Origin: Streptomyces flavochromogenes
GTDB taxonomy: Bacteria; Actinomycetota; Actinomycetes; Streptomycetales; Streptomycetaceae
Reading direction: 5' to 3'
DNA: 64,000 nucleotides
Assembly: GCF_000717595.1 (NCBI RefSeq)
Contig: NZ_JNZO01000045.1
Coordinates: 1 to 64,000 of the forward strand
In this document: in pieces, positions 56,099 to 64,000 of the stretch
How the letters are laid out: each line of letters begins with the position of its first letter
Position numbering within the stretch: the stretch's first letter is position 1
Position numbers and translations under genes: made by a program
Notes under the pieces: model-generated
What the model saw: only the letters and a program-made list of their open reading frames with translations
Databases searched by the model: none
What the model was told of the DNA's origin: nothing

Positions 56099-58662
56099 GA
56101 ACTCCCTCCGCCCCCGCCTCGCTCCGCCTCGCCCGCTCCTCCCTCGGCGCCCACCGGCGCCGGTTCCTCGGCACCTTCGTCGCCGTCCTCCTCGGCGTCG
56201 CCTTCCTCACCGGCACCCTCGTCATGGGCGACACCCTGCGCGCGAGTTTCGACTCGATGTTCACCGGCGCGAGCCGTGGCACCGACGCCGTCGTCCGCAG
56301 CGCCGTCACGGTCATCGCCCCGGGCGACGCCCAGGGCACCCGCGGCCCCGTCGACGCGGACCTCGCCGAGCGCCTCGCGCGCGTGCCCGGGGTCGCCGCC
56401 GCCGCGCCCCGGATCGAGGGCGCCGGCCAGCTCCTCGCCGCCGACGGCACCCCCGTCGGCGGCAAGGGCCCGCCCACCCTCGCCGGGAACTGGATCGACG
56501 ACCCGGCCCTCAACCCGTACAGGCTCGCGGAAGGCCGTGCGCCGAGCGCCCCCGGAGAGGCCGTCGTCAACCGGGGTGCCGCGAAGGCCGCGGGTCTCGC
56601 CCTGGGCGACACGACGGTCCTTCGCACCCCCGACCCGGTACGCGTCACCGTCGTCGGTCTCGCCACCTTCGGCGGCGCGGACGGCATGGGCCAGGTCACC
56701 TGGGCCGGTCTCACCCGCGCCGACGCCGAGCGGTATCTGACGGCACACCCCGGCGAGGCGACGAGCATCGCCGTACGGGCCGGGCCCGGCGTCTCCCAGG
56801 AGGAACTGGTCGCCGCCCTCGCCCCCGCCCTCCCGGACGACGTCGAGGCGATCACCGGGCAGCGCGCCGCCGAGGAGAACACCGAGATGGTCTCCGGCCG
56901 CTTCCTCAGCCTCTTCACGACCTTCCTGCTGGTCTTCAGCGGCGTCGCGGTGCTCGTCTCCGCCTTCAGCATCCACAACACGTTCGCCGTGCTCGTCGCC
57001 CAGCGGACCCGCGAGAACGCCCTGCTCCGCGCGATCGGCGCCGCCCGGCGACAGGTCGTCGTCGGCACCCTGGCCGAGGCGCTGACCGTCGGTCTGCTCG
57101 CCTCCCTCGCCGGACTGCTCGCCGGCATCGGCGTGGCGGCCGGCCTCCAGGCCCTCTTCCCCGCGATCGGCTTCCCCTTCCCCGAGGGCGACCTGGTCGT
57201 GACCGGCACCTCCCTGGTGCTGCCGCTCGCCGTGGGCCTCGCGGTCTGCGCGGGCTCGGCGCTCCTGCCCGCCGTACGGGCCGGGCGCACGGCCCCGCTC
57301 GCCGCGCTCCGCGAGACGCAGGTGGACGCCTCGGGCACGTCACGCGCGCGCGTGGTGACCGGCGGCGTCCTGCTCGCCGTCGCGGTCGGCACGGTCCTCG
57401 CCGGTGTGCTCGGCACCCCCTCGCTGTGGCTCGCCGCGACCGGCGCGGCGCTCGCCGTCGCCGCCTTCGTGGTCCTCGGCCCGGTGGCCGCGTCGGTCGC
57501 CGTACGGGTCCTCGGCCGGCCCCTGCGCGGCGCCAACCGCGGGCTCGCGCGCCGCAACGCCCTGCGCAGCCCGGGGCGTACGGCAGCGACCGCGACCGCC
57601 CTGATGATCGGCGTCGCGGTGGTCACCCTCTTCACGGTCTTCGGCGCCTCCCTCAAGGCGACCATGGACCGCACGGTAGACCGCTCCTTCGCGGGCGACG
57701 TGGCCATCAGCGGCGCCACGTTCGGCGCCGGCGGCGCGGGCCTCAGCCCGCGCCTCGCACCGGCCGTCGGCGCGCTGCCCGAGGTCGACACCGCCGTGGG
57801 CCTGGGGCGCGGGGTGGCGGAGGTGGACGGCGAGGGCCGCGCCCTGACCGTCACCGACCCGGCCGCGCTCTCCCGGACCCTCGACCTGGGCGAGGTACGG
57901 GGGTCCCTGACCGGCCTCGGCACGGACGGGCTCGCCGTCGCCGCCGACGAGGCGGCCTCCGCGGGCCTGGCCCCCGGGCGGACGACCGAGCTCACGTTCA
58001 CGGACGGCACCCGGCACACCTTCACCGTCCGGGCGGTCTACGAACGCTCCGACCTGGCCGGCGACTACCTCGTCACCCGCGAGGCCTGGGCCCCGCACCG
58101 TACCCAGGACTCCGACACCCTGGTCGCCGTCTCCTTCGCGGACGGGGTCGGCACCGAGGAGGGCAGGACGGCCGTGACCGAGGTCGCGGAGCGCTACGGG
58201 CAGCCCGAGGTGCAGACCCGGGAGGAGTACGCGGAGTCCTCGGCGGGAGGCATCGACATGATGCTCACCCTCGTGTACGCGCTCCTCGCCCTCGCCGTCC
58301 TGATCGCGCTGCTCGGCATCACGAACACGCTGACCCTGTCCGTCCACGAACGGACGCGTGAGCTGGGCCTGTTGCGGGCCGTCGGTCAGACGCGGGCGCA
58401 GCTGCGGGCCATGGTCCGCTGGGAATCGGTCCTGGTGGCGGCGTTCGGCACGCTCGGCGGACTCGTCCTCGGCGGCTTCCTCGGCTGGGTGCTGGTCCGT
58501 GCCTCGGAGGGCTCGGGCGACAGCGCGTTCGCCTTCGCCGTACCGGGGGTGCAACTGGCGACGGTGGCCCTGGTGGGTCTGTTCGCCGGCGCTGTGGCGG
58601 CGCTGCGCCCGGCGCGCCGGGCGGCCCGTCTGGAGATCCTCCGGGCGATCGCCACGGAGTGA
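56095..58662 (+). CDS. ABC exporter permease, FtsX-like, duplicated
   Basis: Permease of 855 aa. The first helix is FLGTFVAVLLGVAFLTGTLV. A large MacB-like extracytoplasmic domain precedes the first FtsX block (LLVFSGVAVLVSAFSIHNTF, RTRENALLRAIGAARRQVVV). Central helices, a second external domain and a second FtsX block (YALLALAVLIALLGITNTLT, RTRELGLLRAVGQTRAQL) complete the duplicated layout. Same architecture and length as the permease at 3155, so the two are distant paralogues. GTG start overlapping the ATPase stop. No two-component genes are adjacent here. Confidence 0.94.
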   Translation: MRTPSAPASLRLARSSLGAHRRRFLGTFVAVLLGVAFLTGTLVMGDTLRASFDSMFTGASRGTDAVVRSAVTVIAPGDAQGTRGPVDADLAERLARVPGVAAAAPRIEGAGQLLAADGTPVGGKGPPTLAGNWIDDPALNPYRLAEGRAPSAPGEAVVNRGAAKAAGLALGDTTVLRTPDPVRVTVVGLATFGGADGMGQVTWAGLTRADAERYLTAHPGEATSIAVRAGPGVSQEELVAALAPALPDDVEAITGQRAAEENTEMVSGRFLSLFTTFLLVFSGVAVLVSAFSIHNTFAVLVAQRTRENALLRAIGAARRQVVVGTLAEALTVGLLASLAGLLAGIGVAAGLQALFPAIGFPFPEGDLVVTGTSLVLPLAVGLAVCAGSALLPAVRAGRTAPLAALRETQVDASGTSRARVVTGGVLLAVAVGTVLAGVLGTPSLWLAATGAALAVAAFVVLGPVAASVAVRVLGRPLRGANRGLARRNALRSPGRTAATATALMIGVAVVTLFTVFGASLKATMDRTVDRSFAGDVAISGATFGAGGAGLSPRLAPAVGALPEVDTAVGLGRGVAEVDGEGRALTVTDPAALSRTLDLGEVRGSLTGLGTDGLAVAADEAASAGLAPGRTTELTFTDGTRHTFTVRAVYERSDLAGDYLVTREAWAPHRTQDSDTLVAVSFADGVGTEEGRTAVTEVAERYGQPEVQTREEYAESSAGGIDMMLTLVYALLALAVLIALLGITNTLTLSVHERTRELGLLRAVGQTRAQLRAMVRWESVLVAAFGTLGGLVLGGFLGWVLVRASEGSGDSAFAFAVPGVQLATVALVGLFAGAVAALRPARRAARLEILRAIATE

Positions 58663-58697
58663 GGGAGGGCCGGGGCAGGCCCTCTCGGGCCGCCCCG

Positions 58698-59336
58698 TCA
58701 GCCCGTGCGGCCCGCCGGCACCCGGCGAGCCGCGGCCACGGGCACGGCGGGGGCCGGCGCGAGCACGGGTGCGAGGGCCGGGGCGGGGGCGGGGGCAGGC
58801 TCGGCCGGGGCGCTGAGCGGTACGCCGGGGAACGGCGCGTACTCGCGGAACGGGCCCTCGGCCGCCGTGCCCAGCACGGCGTAGGAACGCGTCTCGACCG
58901 GGACGGCGGGCGTCGGCGCGGCGAGCGTGAACCACACCACCTTCCCGTCGGCCCCGCACGGGCGGACGCCCCAACTCTCGCTGACCGCTCCGACGATGGC
59001 GAGGCCGCGACCGGACGTGGCCAGCTCGTCGCCCCCGTCGCCCCCGTCGAGCGGGTCCGGGCAGCCGACGGCCTCCGGTATGCGGGGGTCGTGGTCCCGG
59101 ACGGAGACCGTGAGACGGTCGAGCAGCAGCTCGATCTCGACGGTGCACCGCTTGTCCGGCTGGGCATGCCGGTGGACGTTCGTCAGAAGCTCGGTGACAC
59201 CGAGCACGGCATGGTCGATCAAAGCGTCGAGCTGCCAATGACGGAGATGCGCGGAAACAATCCTGCGGACCTGTCCGATCCGCGACGGCAGGGCGTGTAG
59301 CTCCACCGCGTAATACCTGCTCGGCTCGCTGATCAC
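58698..59336 (-). CDS. RsbW-like ATP-binding regulatory protein
   Basis: HATPase_c protein of about 212 aa of the anti-sigma/serine kinase type that is highly expanded in streptomycetes. Landmarks: VELHALPSRIGQVRRIVSAH, LGVTELLTNVHRHAQPDKRC (N box with Asn), LTVSVRDHDPRIP (G1 region) and SGRGLAIVGAVSESWGV (G2). The C-terminal 60 residues are Ala/Pro-rich (EPAPAPAPALAPVLAPAPAV). GTG 59336 is chosen because GGGGAG lies 8 nt upstream. It may bind a sigma factor or anti-anti-sigma partner; none is adjacent. Confidence 0.9.
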   Translation of the reverse strand: MISEPSRYYAVELHALPSRIGQVRRIVSAHLRHWQLDALIDHAVLGVTELLTNVHRHAQPDKRCTVEIELLLDRLTVSVRDHDPRIPEAVGCPDPLDGGDGGDELATSGRGLAIVGAVSESWGVRPCGADGKVVWFTLAAPTPAVPVETRSYAVLGTAAEGPFREYAPFPGVPLSAPAEPAPAPAPALAPVLAPAPAVPVAAARRVPAGRTG

Positions 59337-59518
59337 GGCTGCGACTCCCCGAAGTAGTCCGGAAGAAGACGAAGATTCGGATCTCACATGCGGTACAGCA
59401 GGGTGGCGACCTGAGCGCACTGTCACCACCGGTCAACCCTCGGTGAGGTGGTTCCAGGGTGAGCCAGTGGTGAGCGTCCCGCAACTCACGGCGACCCGCG
59501 ACTCGCCGAGCCGTCGCT

Positions 59519-59845
59519 TCAGCGCCGTCCCGCCGCCCGCTTCAGCGCCGCCAGGAACCGCCCCGACTCCTCCGACGCCCCGCGGCCTTCGTCCCCGGTG
59601 GCGCCGCCCTTGTCGAGGGTCAGCCGGTAGCGCGTGCCGTTCACGGTGGCCACCGCCTCGTCGGGCTTCGCGAACCACGGGCGCCCCGCCCGGACCGCCG
59701 TCACGGGCGCGCTGTCGATCTCGCTGCCGTAACTCGTGAGGAGGGCGAGCCGCCCGTCCTCGATCCGCACCTCGCCGGCGCGTGTCAGTGAACGCGGCCA
59801 GCGGGCGATCCGTACGCCCCTGGCACTGAACTCGGGTTCCGACAT
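59519..59845 (-). CDS. Conserved hypothetical protein, 108 aa
   Basis: Small soluble protein. It starts [20 protein letters not shown], continues [21 protein letters not shown] with [20 protein letters not shown], cited as [17 protein letters not shown], then [17 protein letters not shown] and ends in a basic helix [12 protein letters not shown]. The pattern of short beta strands suggests a PH-like or cyclophilin-unrelated barrel, but I do not recognise the family. ATG with AGGGGCGG about 8 nt upstream. Monocistronic, between the RsbW-like gene and the PLP enzyme. Confidence 0.75.
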   Translation of the reverse strand: MSEPEFSARGVRIARWPRSLTRAGEVRIEDGRLALLTSYGSEIDSAPVTAVRAGRPWFAKPDEAVATVNGTRYRLTLDKGGATGDEGRGASEESGRFLAALKRAAGRR

Positions 59846-60031
59846 GCCGATCCGCCCCTTTCATCCGGTTGCCCTCCCAGTGTGCCGGGCCGCCGCGGCC
59901 CGCACCAGGGGCCCTTCCGTACGGCGTCCGCAAGTCATCCCTATGGAGAGTCAAAGGAAACGTTTGCCCAGGTGAGAGGGGTATTGTCGGCGGCGGGGGA
60001 GTACCGGGGAAGTGATCGAGGAGAGGCGCGG

Positions 60032-61174
60032 ATGAGCACCACCGAGAACAGTGTGGAGAGCGGTGCCACCGCCGCGGCGGTGACTGTCGACGTCGACCGC
60101 ACCGATCCGGCGTACCGGTCCTGGCTCAAGGAGGCCGTCCGCAAGGTCCAGGCGGACTCCAACCGCTCGGCCGACACGCATCTGCTGCGCTTCCCGCTCC
60201 CCGAGAAGTGGGGCATCGACCTCTACCTCAAGGACGAGTCCACCCACCCCACCGGCAGCCTCAAGCACCGCCTCGCCCGCTCCCTCTTCCTGTACGGCCT
60301 CTGCAACGGCTGGATCCGGCCCGGCAAGCCCGTCATCGAGGCCTCCAGCGGCTCGACCGCCGTCTCCGAGGCGTACTTCGCGAAGCTCATCGGCGTCCCC
60401 TTCATCTCCGTGATGCCCCGCACGACCAGCCCCGAGAAGTGCCGCCTGATCGAATTCCACGGCGGGCAGTGCCACTTCGTCGACGACTCGCGCACGATGT
60501 ACGAGGAAGCCGCCGCGCTCGCCGAGCGCACGGGCGGTCACTACATGGACCAGTTCACCTACGCGGAGCGGGCCACCGACTGGCGCGGCAACAACAACAT
60601 CGCCGAATCGATGTACCAGCAGCTGAGGCTGGAGCGCTATCCGGAGCCCGCCTGGATCGTGGCCACCGCGGGGACCGGCGGCACATCGGCGACCATCGCC
60701 CGCTACGTCCACTACATGCAGCACGACACCCGCATCTGTGTCGCCGACCCCGAGAACTCCTGTTTCTTCGACGGCTGGACGCATCACGACCCGCACGCCA
60801 CCGCCGACTGCGGTTCGCGGATCGAGGGCATCGGCCGCCCCCGGATGGAGCCGAGCTTCGTGCCCGGCGCCATCGACCGCATGATGAAGGTCCCCGACGC
60901 GGCGAGCGTCGCCGCCGTCCGCGCCCTGGAGGCGGCGATCGGCCGCAAGGCGGGCGGCTCCACCGGCACCGGCCTGTGGAGCGCCTTCAAGATCATCGCC
61001 GAGATGGTCGCCCACGAGCGGACCGGCAGCGTCGTCACCCTGATCTGCGACGGGGGAGAGCGCTACCTGGACAAGTACTACTCCGACGAATGGCTGGCCG
61101 CCCAGGGCCTGGACATCGGCCCGTACAGCGCCGCTATCGAACGGTTCCTGGCGACGGGGGCCTGGCCGGAGTGA
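60032..61174 (+). CDS. PLP-dependent cysteine desulfhydrase-like enzyme
   Basis: Fold-type II PLP enzyme of 380 aa, most like the mycobacterial Cds1/Rv3684 group, which degrade L-cysteine to H2S, pyruvate and ammonia. PLP lysine K78 is in [19 protein letters not shown], cited as [11 protein letters not shown]; the substrate loop is [19 protein letters not shown] and the phosphate loop is [24 protein letters not shown] replaces the SSGNTG of cysteine synthases, so synthesis of cysteine is less likely. [17 protein letters not shown] is a strong family block. ATG 60032 with GAGAGG upstream. Its 3' end overlaps the convergent SRPBCC gene by 41 bp. Confidence 0.85.
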   Translation: MSTTENSVESGATAAAVTVDVDRTDPAYRSWLKEAVRKVQADSNRSADTHLLRFPLPEKWGIDLYLKDESTHPTGSLKHRLARSLFLYGLCNGWIRPGKPVIEASSGSTAVSEAYFAKLIGVPFISVMPRTTSPEKCRLIEFHGGQCHFVDDSRTMYEEAAALAERTGGHYMDQFTYAERATDWRGNNNIAESMYQQLRLERYPEPAWIVATAGTGGTSATIARYVHYMQHDTRICVADPENSCFFDGWTHHDPHATADCGSRIEGIGRPRMEPSFVPGAIDRMMKVPDAASVAAVRALEAAIGRKAGGSTGTGLWSAFKIIAEMVAHERTGSVVTLICDGGERYLDKYYSDEWLAAQGLDIGPYSAAIERFLATGAWPE

Positions 61175-61634
61175 GCCGCCGGTCGAGCCGGCGCGCGGCG
61201 TCCCGGAAGGACAGCCCCACACCCGGCCCCGCCAGGCGCAGCGCCAGCCGGAACGGCGCGGCGCCGTCGGCGGCCATCGTCCACCGCAGCCGGGTGCCCC
61301 TGCCGACGGGGGAGAGGGTCCACTCCTCCGCGAGGGCCGCCATGCCGGGGGCGTTGGTCGTGTCGACCCGGTAGGCGTACCGGGCGTCGGGCTCGGCGGC
61401 GAGGATCGTCTCCTCGAAGACGATCCCGCCCCGGAGGCGGACGGTCCGGCCCGCCCCGTCGCCCGACGGGACGGCGGAGGTGACCGCGGTGAACCAGGCG
61501 GGCAGGCTCCCCACCTCCACGGCGAGGGACCGGTAGACGGTCGGGGGCGGGGCGGCGAGCGTCGCCGTGAAGACCAGACGGACGGGCGCGGACGCGGTGA
61601 AGTCGAGCTCCACCGGCCTCAGTCGGCGTGCCAT
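61134..61634 (-). CDS. SRPBCC-family protein
   Basis: START-like protein of about 166 aa from ATG 61634 (GGGGAGGG 8 nt upstream). Landmarks: [60 protein letters not shown] and [21 protein letters not shown], cited as [16 protein letters not shown]. It has the helix-grip cavity typical of lipid or polyketide binding; function unknown. It is the downstream partner of another SRPBCC gene (61697-62419) on the same strand, and its end overlaps the cysteine desulfhydrase-like gene on the other strand. Confidence 0.85.
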   Translation of the reverse strand: MARRLRPVELDFTASAPVRLVFTATLAAPPPTVYRSLAVEVGSLPAWFTAVTSAVPSGDGAGRTVRLRGGIVFEETILAAEPDARYAYRVDTTNAPGMAALAEEWTLSPVGRGTRLRWTMAADGAAPFRLALRLAGPGVGLSFRDAARRLDRRLTPARPPSPGTVR

Positions 61635-61696
61635 GGACCAACCCTCCCCAAGGTGGAACAGGACGGAAGCGGAAGTGCACCCTAGCTGACGGAATG

Positions 61697-62419
61697 TCAA
61701 CAGCACAGGGGGTGCGGACGGTGGCCCCGCTCACTCCGCCGCACCGCGCTCGGGCCCGGTGCCGGTCCGCCCGCCGGCCCGCGGGTCGGTCCGGCCGCTG
61801 AAGCCGTCACGGCCCGCGCACCTGTCAGGCCACCGAGCTCGCCACCGCCCTCGCACCCCTCCGGCCACCTCGGGCCACCGAGGTCGTGTCGGCCCGCGGG
61901 CCCGACCACGGTCCGGCCTCGGCCGTCGGCCACAGGTTCTCTCTCCCCCCCCGCAGCAGCCCGTCCACCGCCCTCGCACCCCTCCGGCCACCTCGGGCCA
62001 CCGAGGTCGTGTCGGCCCGCGGGCCCGACCACGGTCCGGCCTCCGAAGGCCCGCGGCAGGCCTCGTACGGACAGTTCCTCCGTCCACACCACCCGGCTTC
62101 CGCCGTCCGGCATCTCCGTCACCTCGACGAGCGCCCAACCCCGGACGACCCGCCCGGACTTCTCCAGGCGGCAGACGCCCGACCGGTCCGACCCCGCCCC
62201 CGGCGGTTCCCAGACCACGACCTCCATCGGGTCGTCGAAGGACAGCGGGCCGATGCCGGTACGGGCCGTGAAGCGGGTCCCGGCCCGGTTCGAGCCCGGT
62301 GTCAGCACTCTCGTCCGGGTCAGCGGCACCTGGCGGCCGTGGGCCGGCCAGTCCGTGAGCCGCCGCCACACCTCGTCCGGGGCCGGCGACACGGTCCGCT
62401 CGACCCGGAAGAGGGTCAC
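61697..62419 (-). CDS. SRPBCC-family protein with repeat-altered C-terminus
   Basis: The first 125 residues are a normal SRPBCC domain: TVSPAPDEVWRRLTDWPAHG, TRFTARTGIGPLSFDDPMEV and VTEMPDGGSRVVWTEELSV. After LPRAF the expected final helix is replaced by a low-complexity segment in which RTVVGPAGRHDLGGPRWPEG appears twice, encoded by a 79-bp exact direct repeat. The final 35 residues are Gly/Pro/Ala-rich and end HPLCC. The protein therefore seems to have lost its natural C-terminal helix to repeat expansion and may not fold normally. GTG 62419 start. Confidence 0.7.
   Translation of the reverse strand: MTLFRVERTVSPAPDEVWRRLTDWPAHGRQVPLTRTRVLTPGSNRAGTRFTARTGIGPLSFDDPMEVVVWEPPGAGSDRSGVCRLEKSGRVVRGWALVEVTEMPDGGSRVVWTEELSVRGLPRAFGGRTVVGPAGRHDLGGPRWPEGCEGGGRAAAGGEREPVADGRGRTVVGPAGRHDLGGPRWPEGCEGGGELGGLTGARAVTASAAGPTRGPAGGPAPGPSAVRRSERGHRPHPLCC
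61842..62043. repeat. 79-bp exact direct duplication
   Basis: Positions 61842-61920 and 61965-62043 are identical over 79 bp. The offset is 123 bp (41 codons), so the host frame is kept. Each copy holds a CCTCGG/CCGAGG hairpin and the palindrome GGCCCGCGGGCC. A C-run separates them (about 61946-61952). Confidence 0.92.
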
Positions 62420-62441
62420 GCCCGGTCCCCGGGGAGGAGGC

Positions 62442-63269
62442 TCACGCCTGCTCCTCGCCCGCCACGACGAGCCCCGGCAGGTGCTCCGCCACCTCGGCCC
62501 GTACGTCCTCGGGCAGGCCCCGGTCCGTCACCCAGGTGTCCACCTCGTCCAGACCGGCGAACGAACTCAGGCCCACCGTCCCCCACTTGGTGTGGTCGGC
62601 CACCGCGACGACCCGGCGCGCCGACCGCATCAGGCACCCGTTCGTCTCGGCCTCCGCCAGATTCGGCGTCGACAGACCCGCCTCCACCGAGATGCCGTGC
62701 ACGCCGAGGAACAGCAGGTCGAAGTGGAGCGAGCGGACCGCCCGGTCCGCCACCGGCCCCACCAGGGCGTCGGACGGTGTGCGCACCCCTCCCGTCAGGA
62801 CGACCGTGGCCGCCCCGCGCCGCGACTCCGCGCCGCCGCCCGCCAGTTGCGCCTCGTGGAACACGTCCGCGACCCGGACCGAGTTCGTCACCACGGTCAG
62901 GTCCGGCACGTCGAGCAGGTGCCGGGCCAGGGCGTAGGTCGTCGTGCCGCCGGACAGGGCGATCGCGCTGCCCGGCGCGACCATCGCGGCCGCCGTCCGG
63001 GCGATCTCGTCCTTGGCACTCGGTTCGAGCACCGACTTGGCCTCGAAACCCGGCTCGTGGGTACTCGCCTCGACCACCGGAACGGCCCCGCCGTGCACCT
63101 TCGCGAGCATGCCCTGCCGGGCCAGCGCGTCCAGGTCGCGACGGATCGTCATGTCCGAGACGCTGAGGCGCCGGGTCAGCTCGTTGACCCGTACACCGCC
63201 GCGCCGCCGTACCTCGTCGAGGATCAGGGCACGCCGCTGCTCCGCGAGGAGGTTCTGGTTGTCAGTCAC
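62442..63269 (-). CDS. DeoR-family transcriptional regulator
   Basis: Sugar-phosphate-responsive regulator of about 275 aa. The N-terminal HTH is RRALILDEVRRRGGVRVNELTRRLSVSDMTIRRDLDALARQGM, cited as LSVSDMTIRRDLDALARQG, with the wing LAKVHGGAVPV. The DeoR C-terminal domain has SAIALSGGTTTYALARHLLD (phosphosugar loop GGTTT), LTVVTNSVRVADVF, VVLTGGVRTPSDALVGPVA and HGISVEAGLSTPNLAEAETN, cited as GISVEAGLSTPNLAEA, then VAVADHTKWGTVGLSSFAGL. GTG 63269 chosen; the frame runs to 63419. Divergent from a membrane protein gene; a 7-2-7 inverted repeat in the gap may be its operator. Confidence 0.92.
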   Translation of the reverse strand: MTDNQNLLAEQRRALILDEVRRRGGVRVNELTRRLSVSDMTIRRDLDALARQGMLAKVHGGAVPVVEASTHEPGFEAKSVLEPSAKDEIARTAAAMVAPGSAIALSGGTTTYALARHLLDVPDLTVVTNSVRVADVFHEAQLAGGGAESRRGAATVVLTGGVRTPSDALVGPVADRAVRSLHFDLLFLGVHGISVEAGLSTPNLAEAETNGCLMRSARRVVAVADHTKWGTVGLSSFAGLDEVDTWVTDRGLPEDVRAEVAEHLPGLVVAGEEQA

Positions 63270-63328
63270 CGCCGGGGCCGGTCCTTCCGCAGGAGACAAG
63301 GGGATGGGTGTCGGATTCGGTGAGGAAC

Positions 63329-63344
63329 GGTGCGCGGGCGCACC
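63329..63344. promoter_or_regulatory. Inverted repeat, possible DeoR operator
   Basis: GGTGCGC-GG-GCGCACC is a perfect 7-2-7 inverted repeat midway between the divergent DeoR and membrane-protein genes. Confidence 0.45.
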
Positions 63345-63385
63345 ACTGTCCGCGATCCTGGTGCCGACGTCGCATCTTCCCACCC

Positions 63386-63403
63386 TGAGAGGAAGTCCCC
63401 TCA
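63386..63403 (+). promoter_or_regulatory. Hairpin over the ribosome-binding site
   Basis: TGAGAGG (63386-63392) pairs with CCCCTCA (63397-63403; one mismatch) across a short loop and ends at the base before GTG 63404, so it encloses the AGAGGAA ribosome-binding site. Confidence 0.35.
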
Positions 63404-64000
63404 GTGTCCCCTGCCACACCCGCTCCGGAGAGCGGGGGCGCGGCGCTCGAACTCCTCGTCCACGGAGTCGGCGGAGCCACCCCCCAGGACATGCTCGACG
63501 ACCCGAGGACCGTACGGATCACCGGCGACCGGACCGCGGCCATGCACCGGCGCGCCGAGGACGTCGACGCCGAGGACCACCCGGAGCGGTACGCGGCCCG
63601 CCCGGTCCCGGAGGCGTACGTCTGGTCCAATCTGACCTCGGGCGACGGCGCCCGTGCCCTGTGGCTGCTGCTCCTGCCCTTCATGGTCGCCAATCTCGCG
63701 CACTGGATGCGCCCGCCCGCCCCGGGCAGGCCGGGGCTCGTCCGGACCTACGGGGTCCTCGTCCGGCTGGTGGCCCTCACCCTCACCGTGCTGCTGACCG
63801 CCGCGGCCTGCGAGGTCGCCCTCGACCTGACGGCCTGGCAGTGCGCCGCGAGCGCCGCCTGCACCGACGCGTACTCCTGGCTCGGTTTCCTCTCCGAGGC
63901 GCGGGGCGGCTGGTGGTCGGCGCCCGGCCGTCGCCTCGCCGTCGCCGCCCTGGTGCCGACCCTGCTCGTCGGCCTCCTCTGGTACCTGTCGAACCGGACG
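63404..64000 (+). CDS. Membrane protein, 3'-truncated by window end
   Basis: First 199 codons of a longer gene. GTG 63404 has AGAGGAA 9 nt upstream. The protein opens LELLVHGVGGATPQDMLDDP, a strand-turn like the oxyanion start of alpha/beta hydrolases, then TGDRTAAMHRRAEDVDAEDH, a soluble loop YVWSNLTSGDGARALWLLLL, and membrane helices WLLLLPFMVANLAHWM, GVLVRLVALTLTVLLTAAAC and AVAALVPTLLVGLLWYLSNR. It may be a membrane-bound hydrolase-like protein of the type found in streptomycetes, but the catalytic part is outside the window. Divergent from the DeoR gene. Confidence 0.75.
   Translation, partial: MSPATPAPESGGAALELLVHGVGGATPQDMLDDPRTVRITGDRTAAMHRRAEDVDAEDHPERYAARPVPEAYVWSNLTSGDGARALWLLLLPFMVANLAHWMRPPAPGRPGLVRTYGVLVRLVALTLTVLLTAAACEVALDLTAWQCAASAACTDAYSWLGFLSEARGGWWSAPGRRLAVAALVPTLLVGLLWYLSNRT

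Noticed and set aside
60032..61174. Cysteine synthase
   Set aside because: The substrate loop reads SGSTA rather than SGNTG and the overall blocks fit the Cds1-like desulfhydrase group better.

Overview
The window is chromosomal DNA of a Streptomyces-type actinobacterium. The signs are very high GC with strong third-position GC bias, many GTG starts and some TTG starts, long antisense shadow ORFs, and a typical streptomycete gene set: paired ABC exporters, TetR, LacI, ROK and DeoR regulators, an RsbW-like ATPase, a geranylgeranyl-reductase family enzyme and LVIVD, DUF4232 and DUF305 proteins. No rRNA, complete tRNA, CRISPR array or natural-product cluster was seen. The species cannot be fixed from sequence alone.

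Layout. 0-6.7 kb: an OmpR-type two-component system, a MacB/LolD-type ABC exporter it may control, and a coiled-coil protein with a likely frameshift. 7-12.9 kb: FUSC transporter, lactonase-fold protein, CbiX-like protein, BadF/NagK-type kinase and uracil-DNA glycosylase. 13-21.5 kb: BNR-repeat protein, old yellow enzyme with a divergent ArsR regulator, DUF305 lipoprotein, secreted LVIVD protein, TetR, PAP2 phosphatase, M56-like peptidase and DUF5134. 21.6-27.8 kb: GNAT, then DUF6421, SDR and threonine aldolase in an overlapping operon, then transglutaminase-like, B3/B4 and PlsC proteins. 28-34.9 kb: thioredoxin-like protein, a Cys-containing leader peptide before a flavin reductase, the etfBA operon, a citrate-lyase-like protein, and a divergent LacI/ROK pair around a perfect palindrome. 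35-41.8 kb: P-loop/Nudix fusion, metallo-hydrolase, M20 peptidase, flavin reductase of the GGR family, and a deazaflavin enzyme divergent from a TetR with two matching operators. 42-50.6 kb: NarL-type two-component system, DinB/MDMPI protein, MFS exporter, small secreted protein, ROK repressor, SRPBCC protein, DUF4232 lipoprotein and methyltransferase.

50.7-54.7 kb is different: a DUF4865-like gene is cut off at its 5' end where a decayed prophage segment begins. The segment holds primase, tail and tape-measure fragments in several frames, one intact small membrane gene and one good rho-independent terminator. It is visibly less GC-biased than its surroundings.

54.7-64 kb: a second ABC exporter operon (SHOCT protein, ATPase, FtsX permease, all overlapping), an RsbW-like anti-sigma ATPase, a small conserved protein, a cysteine desulfhydrase-like PLP enzyme, two SRPBCC genes (one with a 79-bp direct duplication in its 3' part), a DeoR regulator, and the start of a membrane protein that runs off the window.

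The most useful second-look items are the prophage scar, the leader peptide, several regulator-operator pairs readable by eye, an 11-bp tandem array, a palindrome without an adjacent regulator, and the P-loop/Nudix fusion. No clearly new multi-gene system was found.
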